A DNA stretch of 40,141 nt, from contig JANYBX010000200.1 of the NCBI GenBank assembly GCA_025360615.1, positions 1-40,141 on the forward strand, written 5' to 3'. Every line of letters begins with the position of its first letter. Position 1 is the stretch's first letter. Origin of the DNA: Opitutia bacterium. GTDB taxonomy: Bacteria > Verrucomicrobiota > Verrucomicrobiia > Opitutales > Opitutaceae. The notes beneath the pieces were generated by a model. The model did no database searches and was not told the origin of the DNA. It was given only the letters and a program-made list of their open reading frames with translations. Shown here piece after piece: positions 19,944-27,658 of this stretch. Made by a program: the position numbers and the translations under genes.

Positions 19944-20441
19944 ATGAACGAATTTCTAAACAAGAAACTTGTTGCCCATTTGGTAAGTGGGAGTGCGCGC
20001 CACGGCTCGGTGTCGAGCGATGGCATCATGCTATCTTACAGCCGCAGATACAGGAGGTTCTCGTTCCTGTCCTCGGCCGTGTTTATCTGCCTCCTACTAG
20101 CACTCGTATTTAACTGGTCCGCGTTGTGGTCGAGAGGAGAGCCCAAACAGAAGGTTGCGATGATCGCTTTCCTGCCGTTCGGACCCTTGATGAGCGCGGG
20201 GTTGATACTCTCAGCCAGAAATAGAAAAATCTTTTTTGGCCACGATGGGATCGCCGAATGGAATTTTATCGGCCGACGCAAATTCACTTCGTGGAGTGAA
20301 GTGGCCTCCGTCGAACATGATCCCATCCAGGACAACGTGGTGATAAAGCACGTTGGGGGAAACAAGACTGAGTTTAGCGCGCTCTTCGATGGCTTCGAAG
20401 AGCTCAAAGCAATGCTGGTGGCGAATCCCCCGAAATCGTAA
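19944..20441 (+). CDS. Hypothetical membrane protein with bacterial PH-like C-terminus
   Basis: Two hydrophobic helices, then KIFFGHDGIAEWNFIGRRKFTSWSEVASVEHDPIQDNVVIKHVGGNKTEF; fewer GC-rich codons than neighbours. Confidence 0.6.
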   Translation: MNEFLNKKLVAHLVSGSARHGSVSSDGIMLSYSRRYRRFSFLSSAVFICLLLALVFNWSALWSRGEPKQKVAMIAFLPFGPLMSAGLILSARNRKIFFGHDGIAEWNFIGRRKFTSWSEVASVEHDPIQDNVVIKHVGGNKTEFSALFDGFEELKAMLVANPPKS

Positions 20442-20607
20442 TGCCGCCCTGCTCAATATTCCCCGCGCTCGCCTCATAGCACGCTTGCCGCCACGCGCGA
20501 CCGCTCTGCCGTCCGCCCCCATGTAATGTTCATGGGATCCGAACAGCCTACCGTGCGGGAGCGGCGGCCAGTCGAGAGATCCTCGCAGGCTTCGGCACTC
20601 GCGCCGC

Positions 20608-21489
20608 TCACTTCTCCGCAAACTCCGGCGGCACTGCGGTGATCGGGCTCAGCTCGACGTTACGATAAAAAATTTCGGCACCCTCGGACTGGAGGAGGAT
20701 TTTCCCCGCAGTCAGCGTCGCAGGGGCCGCGCCGTCGAGGCGCGTGGCTTTTTTCAGCCGCATGACGACTGTGCCGTTCACGATGTGGATGCTCTCGTCG
20801 CCCACGCAGACGAGTTCGATCGTGTTCCACTCGCCGTGCGGCTTCTCGCGGTCTTCGAGCCGGATGCAGCGATTGCCCACTGGCGGTTGCTCAAGGAAAT
20901 CGGTTGGCTCACCTTTTGGGTCGTAATAGAAAAGCCGTTTCGTGGGATCGGGATGACGCGCCGAAACCGTCATCTGGCAGCCGATGGCGAAAAGATCGCC
21001 GCAATCGCGTTCCTGAATTTGGAGCTCAGGCGAGCGCGGCCAGGTCTTGCCGTTGAAATTCCAAGCGCTGTGCACGTGGTAGAGCAGGCCGCTGTCGCGC
21101 TGCGTCGCATCCTTCTCGCGGGGAGCCCACTTCTTGTCACCCCACTTGAACTGCAGTTTCAAGTGGTAGTTGGAAAATTCCTCCTTCGTCGTGATGCCGC
21201 CGAAAACCTGACCGGAAATGTGAATCGCCGGCTGACCATCGACGGTCTCGACCTTGAACACCCCGAGCGGATCGCGATTCGTGCCGATGGGCTGAGTGTA
21301 GTTCCCCTTGTCGTCCTTCGGCTCGTCGGGCAGCGCGACGCTCGCGTGGGGCTTGGCGAGCCAGGTATCCCAGCCCGTGAGATCCTTGCCATTCCAGAGC
21401 GGGCGCCAGGTGGATTCCGCCGCGGGCAACCAGCTCGCCGCCACCATCGCCAGCAATACACAACGCAGGGGTAATTTCGGGTAACGCAT
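20608..21489 (-). CDS. Secreted DUF1080 (3-keto-disaccharide hydrolase-like) protein
   Basis: MRYPKLPLRCVLLAMVAASWLPAAESTWRPLWNGKDLTGWDTWL...; SGLLYHVHSAWNFNGKTWPRSPELQIQERDCGDLFAIG; GEWNTIELVCVGDESIHIVNGTVVM. ATG at 21489. Confidence 0.85.
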   Translation of the reverse strand: MRYPKLPLRCVLLAMVAASWLPAAESTWRPLWNGKDLTGWDTWLAKPHASVALPDEPKDDKGNYTQPIGTNRDPLGVFKVETVDGQPAIHISGQVFGGITTKEEFSNYHLKLQFKWGDKKWAPREKDATQRDSGLLYHVHSAWNFNGKTWPRSPELQIQERDCGDLFAIGCQMTVSARHPDPTKRLFYYDPKGEPTDFLEQPPVGNRCIRLEDREKPHGEWNTIELVCVGDESIHIVNGTVVMRLKKATRLDGAAPATLTAGKILLQSEGAEIFYRNVELSPITAVPPEFAEK

Positions 21490-21572
21490 CGTGCGTGAAA
21501 CCTGCGTGACCGCCGCGCGGGCACAAATCTCTTTCCCACGGCCAGTCCGCGTAACCGACCAAAGCCGCATTT

Positions 21573-21651
21573 TGGAGGCGGGGTGCCCTCACCCCGCATT
21601 CGCGTCACTCGCACTATCACGTCAATGCGGGGTGAAGGCACCCCGCCTCCA
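21573..21651. repeat. BIME-like inverted pair of REP-type hairpins
   Basis: TGGAGGCGGGGTGCCCTCACCCCGCATT (21573-21600) and AATGCGGGGTGAAGGCACCCCGCCTCCA (21624-21651): 28-bp inverted repeat with one mismatch; each arm is itself a hairpin (GCGGGGTG-4nt-CACCCCGC) with a GGAG/CTCC head. Confidence 0.8.
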
Positions 21652-21694
21652 TTTAATAGATGTGACGCGCAAAACTCGCGCGCCCTATCTGCAC

Positions 21695-22253
21695 TCACTG
21701 CAACGGCAGTGGCAGCGCGCGGTAGCGCGCGGAGAGGTCATCGAGGATCTGGCTCGTGACCTGCGTCTTCACGTCGTCGCCGGTCTTCATCGTTTTCGCC
21801 GGGGTGAAATTTCCCAGCAGCGCGCAATAGTCGCTGTTGACCATGATGCCGAGCAGCTCGCCCGTCTTGCTAAAGACGAGGTCGCCGCGCGAGGGCGAGA
21901 AATCGCCGAAGATGCGTTTGAAAATCCGGTTGTCCACGCGCACAAAGCCGGGCTGCGAAGCGTCGAGCTTGAAGCCGACTTCGCCGTAGCCTTTGCCGCC
22001 GCCGTTCACGAGCACCGCCTCGGGAAACTTAAAGGGATCGGCCGCGAGGGGATAAGCTTTCGCACCGAGCGCGGTCATTTGTTCCTCCATGACGGGGAGG
22101 ACCACGATGCGCGGATCGTGCGCGAGAAATTCGATCCTGGCCGTTCCAAATCTGGCGCCACGCCGGTGCCGTGACGCTCGACGAACACGCGAAAAAAATG
22201 GCGAGGAGCGAGAGGAGTAAAAGCACTTTGGGGTAACGCATGGAGTTCGACGC
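21695..22253 (-). pseudogene. Chimeric remnant: DUF1080-like 5' end joined out of frame to the 3' end of a paralogue of the 26210..27613 gene
   Basis: Reads MRYPKVLLLLSLLAIFFACSSSVTAPAWRQIWNGQD (cf. MRYPK...WRPLWNGKD of 20608..21489), then in another frame IEFLAHDPRIVVLPV...RYRALPLPLQ, nearly identical to the C-terminus of 26210..27613. Confidence 0.8.
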
Positions 22254-22352
22254 TGCCATGCGCAGGATTCAGCTCAAACCTGTTCTCCGCGGCCAGTCCG
22301 CGGGGGTTTCACCGTAAAAATCTCCGCGCTTGGCGCTCAACGGCACCCTGCC

Positions 22353-23225
22353 TTGCTTGACTCCGTGAAACTTTCCGTGCCCGGAAAACCCTATTGGTGG
22401 CAATGGCCCACGATGCTTTCACTCGATGCACCGGCGGTCGCAGTGCTGTGGCAGAGCCTGATCGCACACGTCGCGGGTGGCCCGCTGCGCTGGCACCACC
22501 GCTTCGTGCTCGGCACCTCCGTCTGGCTCGCCTACGCGGCCGACCGGTGGATCGAGGGATGGCGCCTCGCGCCGGGACAGGTGCGGACGCAGCGCCATTT
22601 TTTTTATCAACGCGCACGCTGGCCGATCGCGCTGCTGTGGCTCGCCATCCTAGTGACCGCGGTGGGAACCGCCCGGCAGTTTTTAACCCGGCACGAATTT
22701 CTCGCCGGCCTGCTGCTGCTGCTCCCCGTGCTCGTTTATTTGCTTTCGCACCAACTGGCGCACCGAACGCACCGCTGGCGCGCGCCCAAGGAGCTTTGTG
22801 TCGCCACGCTGCTGACCGGCGGTGTCGCGCTTTTTCCCTGCACCCAGCCCGGCGCTGCGCTTCAACCCGCGCTGGTCGCCCTCGGTCTTTTCGCACTGCT
22901 GTGCTTCACCAATTGCGTGCTCATTTCGACGTGGGAACGCGAGGTCGATGCGATGCACGGGCAAACCTCCCTCGCTCTTCAATTCGATCGCGCGTCCCGT
23001 CACAGCCGGCTGCTGCCTTGGATCGCAGCCATCGCCGCCGGAATCATCGCGCTCACGCTGAAGCAGCCCTACCGCATCGCCGCCCTTTGTGCGATGGGCA
23101 GCGCCCTGTTGCTCGGAGCGGTGGACTTGGTCGAGCGTCGTTCGGGCTGGCAACTCGCTCGCGTGCTCGCCGATGCCGTGCTGCTCACGCCGCTCATTCC
23201 GTTGTTGGCTGGATTATGGTCATGA
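22353..23225 (+). CDS. UbiA-like prenyltransferase-family membrane protein
   Basis: Multi-TM; WLAYAADRWIEG and EREVDAMHGQTSLAL resemble the two UbiA motif regions (degenerate). TTG start at 22353 or GTG at 22365. Confidence 0.55.
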   Translation: MLDSVKLSVPGKPYWWQWPTMLSLDAPAVAVLWQSLIAHVAGGPLRWHHRFVLGTSVWLAYAADRWIEGWRLAPGQVRTQRHFFYQRARWPIALLWLAILVTAVGTARQFLTRHEFLAGLLLLLPVLVYLLSHQLAHRTHRWRAPKELCVATLLTGGVALFPCTQPGAALQPALVALGLFALLCFTNCVLISTWEREVDAMHGQTSLALQFDRASRHSRLLPWIAAIAAGIIALTLKQPYRIAALCAMGSALLLGAVDLVERRSGWQLARVLADAVLLTPLIPLLAGLWS

Positions 23226-23881
23226 GTTCCGCGCCCGCCAATTTCGATGGCCTTGTCGGGATCTACCGCGCCCTCGAATGGGTCGCCTTTGGGCGCGATC
23301 TGGAGCGAGCGCGTTTCATTCACCTCGCGCAATTGCAGGCCTGCCGCGACATCCTCGTGCTCGGCGAAGGCGATGGACGCGCCCTCGCGCGATTGCTCCC
23401 TCTCGCACCGCACGCCCACGTTCATTGCCTCGACGTCAGCCCGGCCATGCTCAATCGCGCCGCAGCCCGCCTCAGTTCGCCCGACCGCTCCCGGGTCACC
23501 TTCGAAACTGCAAATATCCTCACTGCCCATCTGCCCGGAAGACGTTTCGACGCCGTGGTGACGCTGTTCTTCCTGGACTGTTTCACAGCGAGCGAAGTCG
23601 CCAGCGTCGTCGAGAAGGTTCAGGCGAGTTTGCGGCCCGGCGCCACTTGGCTCTTCGCCGATTTCTCGCTGCCCGCCCGCGGGTTTGCCCGGCTGCGGGC
23701 GCGGGTTTGGCTCTCAGTCCTCTATGCCTTTTTTCGATGGCAGACCAAGCTGTCGGCCCGCGCGCTTCCCCCGTCGGAGCAACTTCTGGCAGAAGCCGGC
23801 TGGTGCCGAATAGCGGAATGCGAATTTCAGGACGGCCTCGTGCGGAGTGTGGTTTTCAACCAACCTGGCTCGCGCACGTGA
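23222..23881 (+). CDS. Class I SAM-dependent methyltransferase
   Basis: ILVLGEGDGRALARLLPLAPHAHVHCLDVSPAML, FDAVVTLFFLDCF, SLRPGATWLFADF; start overlaps upstream stop (ATGA at 23222-23225). Confidence 0.85.
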   Translation: MSSAPANFDGLVGIYRALEWVAFGRDLERARFIHLAQLQACRDILVLGEGDGRALARLLPLAPHAHVHCLDVSPAMLNRAAARLSSPDRSRVTFETANILTAHLPGRRFDAVVTLFFLDCFTASEVASVVEKVQASLRPGATWLFADFSLPARGFARLRARVWLSVLYAFFRWQTKLSARALPPSEQLLAEAGWCRIAECEFQDGLVRSVVFNQPGSRT

Positions 23882-25686
23882 TCCTCGTGCAAGCGATGCA
23901 GGCGGGCTTCCAGCACTGCCGCGCGCCCGAGATAACCGACAATCGCGCGCGGATTTTCCCGCTCGACGATCGGCAGCCGCCCGCAGCGATGGTGCAACAT
24001 TCGCGCGAGCGCCTCACTCAGGGTTTCGTCCGCGTAGCCGACATGAGGCTGCCCGCTGCCAGCTTCGTCCGCCAAAAGTTTTCCATCGGGATCCCGTTCT
24101 AACGCACGCACCAGATCGCCGCGGGTCAGAATTCCCGAGAGTTCGCCCCGTTCATCGGCCAGCAACAGGGCTTGATGTTTGATCAGCGAAGGCTCGCCGG
24201 CCGCAATCCGCTCGGCGATTTCGCCAATCGTGCTCCATGCCGGAATGATCGCCGGGTGCCGGTCCATCGCCGTGGCCACGGTGACTTGTTGGAAAACATC
24301 CACCTCATATTCCTGGTGCACCCGCAGGCCGCGCCGGGCGAGCTTCTCCGTCATGATGGAATTTTTCATCAGGAGCATTGCCACGGCATGCGCCACGACC
24401 ACGACCAGCATCAACGGCAGCACCGCGTCGTAATCGCGCGTCAGCTCAAAGGCGAAAATGATGAACGTGAAAGGCGCGCGCGCCGCCGCCCCGAAAACTC
24501 CCGCCATCGCCACGAGCGCAAACGCGCCCAGCGAAAGCTGCGCCGACGGCGCAATGTGATTGACCGCGCCCGCATACAAACCACCCAGCGCTGCACCCAT
24601 CGTGAACATGGGTGCCAACAAGCCACCCGACGTGCCGGAACCGAGCGACACCAGCAGCGCCAGGCCTTTCGCCACCAGCACCAGTGCGAGCACACCCAGC
24701 GCGAGACGCGCGTTCAAAATATCCGAGATCGTCCCGTAACCGACCCCGAGAATCCGGGGCACAAAAAATCCGATGATGCCCAAGCCGAGGCCGCCAAGCG
24801 CGGGCCACCACATCTCATCGAAGGGCAATTTCTCGAACTGGTCCTCGACCCAGTAGAGCGCGCGGCTGAAGCCCGCGGCTCCGAGTCCACAAAGAACGCC
24901 CAGCGGCAGATACCATCCCAGCGAGGCCGGAAACCCAAAATCCATCGCGCCCACAGTAAACATCGCGCCACGTCCCATGATCAGAAAACGGACGGCCGTC
25001 GCGATCGTGCTCGCGATCACCAGCGGCACAAACGACCGCGCGCGGTATTCAAACAGGAGCAGCTCGATCGCCAGGATCACCGCGGCAATGGGCGTGCTAA
25101 ACGTCGCCGCCATTCCGGCTGCCGCTCCGCTCGCGAGCAGCACTTTTCGCTCTGAGGCGGTCAGGTGCAGCGCCTGCCCGATCATCGAGCCGATCGCGCC
25201 GCCGGTCTGGATGATCGGTCCCTCCGCGCCAAACGGGCCGCCGGTGCCGATGGCCACGGCGACCGACGCGGGCTTCAGCAGGGCCACGCGTGGTGAAATC
25301 CGGCTTTGGTTAAACAGCACCGCCTCCATCGCCTCTGGAATTCCATGTCCGCGAATTTTCGAGGAGCCATACTTTGCCATCAGTCCCACCACCAGCCCAC
25401 CGAGCACGGGCACGACGACCACCCATCCACCCAGCGCATGATCCGTCACATCGCGATGCTCCAGCGACCAATGGTGGTAAAATACCAAGTTCGAAACCAG
25501 CGTGATCAGCGCGTAAAGGCCATAGGCCGCGAACCCGGCGGCCGCTCCAATCAGTGCCGCCAGCGCCATGACAGGGAAAAGCCGCTCACGCATCACCAGT
25601 GGGGCCGCAGGCCGGCCCATGGGGCCTGAATGCGAACCGCTCCGCGATTTTCGGGACGAGGGAGACTTGGGGGTCGATGAGGACAT
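23827..25686 (-). CDS. ClC-family chloride channel/antiporter with CBS domains
   Basis: KIRGHGIPEAMEAV, GTGGPFGAEGPIIQTGGAIGS, GSGTSGGLLAPMFTMGAALGG, C-terminal CBS pair. Confidence 0.92.
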   Translation of the reverse strand: MSSSTPKSPSSRKSRSGSHSGPMGRPAAPLVMRERLFPVMALAALIGAAAGFAAYGLYALITLVSNLVFYHHWSLEHRDVTDHALGGWVVVVPVLGGLVVGLMAKYGSSKIRGHGIPEAMEAVLFNQSRISPRVALLKPASVAVAIGTGGPFGAEGPIIQTGGAIGSMIGQALHLTASERKVLLASGAAAGMAATFSTPIAAVILAIELLLFEYRARSFVPLVIASTIATAVRFLIMGRGAMFTVGAMDFGFPASLGWYLPLGVLCGLGAAGFSRALYWVEDQFEKLPFDEMWWPALGGLGLGIIGFFVPRILGVGYGTISDILNARLALGVLALVLVAKGLALLVSLGSGTSGGLLAPMFTMGAALGGLYAGAVNHIAPSAQLSLGAFALVAMAGVFGAAARAPFTFIIFAFELTRDYDAVLPLMLVVVVAHAVAMLLMKNSIMTEKLARRGLRVHQEYEVDVFQQVTVATAMDRHPAIIPAWSTIGEIAERIAAGEPSLIKHQALLLADERGELSGILTRGDLVRALERDPDGKLLADEAGSGQPHVGYADETLSEALARMLHHRCGRLPIVERENPRAIVGYLGRAAVLEARLHRLHEDHVREPGWLKTTLRTRPS

Positions 25687-25696
25687 GCTCCCACAA

Positions 25697-25715
25697 AATA
25701 TCGTACCACGATATT
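25697..25715. promoter_or_regulatory. Putative MarR-type operator
   Basis: AATATCGT-ACC-ACGATATT, perfect 8-bp arms, between divergent clc-type and marR-type genes. Confidence 0.75.
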
Positions 25716-25768
25716 ATCAAGCCTTGCGTGGCGTTGACGGCCTGCGCCGAATCGCCCATTCGCTTGCC

Positions 25769-26203
25769 ATGCCCCCGCGCAAAATCCCGGAACCAGCCCG
25801 AGTCTCCCAAGCCGATTATCGGGCACTGGCCGAATTTCGCTACACGCTCCGCGGCTTTCTCCACTTCAGCGGGCAAGCGGCGGAATCCGCCCGATTGTCG
25901 CCGCAACAACATCAGGTTTTATTGGCCATCAAGGGTTTTCCAGGCAGCGATGGCGCTTCGATTGGCGAACTCGCGGAGCGGCTGCACGTGCGGCATCACA
26001 GCGCCGTCGGTTTGGTTGATCGCCTCATGCTGCGGAAACTGGTGACGCGCAAAACCTCCGCCATCGACCGCCGCCGCGTTCACGTGCGCCTTTCCCCGCG
26101 CGGCGAGACGTTGATCGACCGCCTTTCGGCCAGCCACCGCGAGGAACTGCGCCGGCTCGGCCCCGTGCTCCGGCAGTTACTCTGCGCTCTCGGCGTGGAG
26201 TAG
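25769..26203 (+). CDS. MarR family transcriptional regulator
   Basis: LSPQQHQVLLAIKGFPGSDGASIGELAERLHVRHHSAVGLVDRLMLRKLVTRKTSAIDRRRVHVRLSPRGETLI; ATG at 25769. Confidence 0.9.
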   Translation: MPPRKIPEPARVSQADYRALAEFRYTLRGFLHFSGQAAESARLSPQQHQVLLAIKGFPGSDGASIGELAERLHVRHHSAVGLVDRLMLRKLVTRKTSAIDRRRVHVRLSPRGETLIDRLSASHREELRRLGPVLRQLLCALGVE

Positions 26204-26209
26204 GTGAAG

Positions 26210-27613
26210 CTACTGCAATGGCAGCGGGAGCGCCCGGTAGCGCGCCGACAGCCCATCAAGAATCTGGCTCGTGACTTGAGCCTTCACATCATCACCGGTC
26301 TTCATCGTTTTCACCGGGGTGAAGTTGCCGAGCAGTGCGCAATAGTCGCTGTTGACCATGATGCCGAGCAGCTCGCCCGTCTTGCTAAAGACGAGGTCGC
26401 CGCGCGAGGGCGCAAAGTCGCCGAAGATGCGTTTGAAAATCCGGTTGTCCACGCGCACAAAGCCGGACTGCGAAGCGTCGAGCTTGAAGCCGACTTCGCC
26501 GTAGCCCTTGCCGCCGCCGTTCACGAGCACGGCTTCCGGAAATTTGAAGGGATCGACCGCGAGCGGATAGGCTTTCGCGCCGAGCGCGGTGACTTGCTCG
26601 GCTGTGACCGGCAGCACGACGATGCGCGGATCGTGCGCGAGAAACTCGATCGTGGCCGCCGTGGCGCGACCGGCGCCGGGCCGAAGGAAATCGACGGTGA
26701 GTTTCTCCCAGTCCACGCCGGGTTGAATCAGCGAGAACGGCGTGTCGGCGATGTGCAGCAGCGCATAAGTGCGGCCGGCCTTGGTCACGAAAACCGTGCG
26801 CGTCTCCTCGGTGCGGTTGACCGCGCCGAGGAAGCCTTTGCGGTTCGCGGTGAACGTGGTCTGCACGCGGTTCGCGAGGAATTCGTTGAAGAGCACGTTG
26901 GCGTTGATCGGGCGGTTGTCGCGAATCTCCTTCGTAAGCTCGGTGGATTTTTCCGCAAGCTGGCCGACGCCGGCTGCGAGCTTTGTCGTGGTCTCCTGGA
27001 CCTTGATGCGCTCGGTGCGTTCGCTCTCGACTTGGGTCTTCAGCTCCGCCGCCCGCTCGCTGAGTTCCTTCTTTTGCTGTTCGCCGACGATGACGGCGAC
27101 GGTGAGTCCCTCGATTTGTTTCCGCGCCTCGAGCTGCTCTTTTTCGCGCTTGGACTCGAGCGCGGTGAGCGCCTGTTTCTGGCGTTCGGCTTCGGCGCGT
27201 TTCTCTTCCAGCTCGCGCTGGATTTGTGCGAGCTGCTCCTTGGTGAGCGTCGCTTCCTGCGCGGCGGCGGCGACTTTTTTACCAAGATCGGCGGCGGCCT
27301 GCTCGGAACTCGTGAGCCGGGTGGTGAGCTGGATTTTTTCCGACTGAAGCTGACTGAGGCTTTGCTCGCGCGCGGCGAGGTTGGTGTCGGCGGCGGTGAG
27401 TTTTTGCGCGAGCTCATCGCGGCGCGCCTGCTCGTCGGTGAGCGTCTGGCGCATGGTGTCCACGAGATCCTTGTCCTTCGTCGCGGCGTTGGCGGCCATC
27501 TCCGGCACCGGGGGCTGCTTGGCCGAGGGGGGCTCCGCCTTTTCCCAGCGGGTGAGCGCGAGGAGGTTCAGGAGGAGAAAATCGCAGAGGATGAGCAGGA
27601 GAGTTTTATTCAT
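26210..27613 (-). CDS. Membrane-anchored coiled-coil protein with C-terminal degenerate trypsin-like domain
   Basis: MNKTLLLILCDFLLLNLLALTRWE (single TM), ~200-aa Glu/Lys/Gln-rich coiled coil, C-terminal beta-rich region with SRGDLVFSKTGELLGIMVNSDY. Confidence 0.75.
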   Translation of the reverse strand: MNKTLLLILCDFLLLNLLALTRWEKAEPPSAKQPPVPEMAANAATKDKDLVDTMRQTLTDEQARRDELAQKLTAADTNLAAREQSLSQLQSEKIQLTTRLTSSEQAAADLGKKVAAAAQEATLTKEQLAQIQRELEEKRAEAERQKQALTALESKREKEQLEARKQIEGLTVAVIVGEQQKKELSERAAELKTQVESERTERIKVQETTTKLAAGVGQLAEKSTELTKEIRDNRPINANVLFNEFLANRVQTTFTANRKGFLGAVNRTEETRTVFVTKAGRTYALLHIADTPFSLIQPGVDWEKLTVDFLRPGAGRATAATIEFLAHDPRIVVLPVTAEQVTALGAKAYPLAVDPFKFPEAVLVNGGGKGYGEVGFKLDASQSGFVRVDNRIFKRIFGDFAPSRGDLVFSKTGELLGIMVNSDYCALLGNFTPVKTMKTGDDVKAQVTSQILDGLSARYRALPLPLQ

Positions 27614-27658
27614 GGCGCGGGCGGTGGCAGGACGCGAAGGAAACGCGGCGCGGCGGGC

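Noticed and set aside
20518-20536. CCCATG-TAATGTT-CATGGG dyad between convergent genes
   Set aside because: Short, AT-poor dyad with no T-tract; likely chance at this length.
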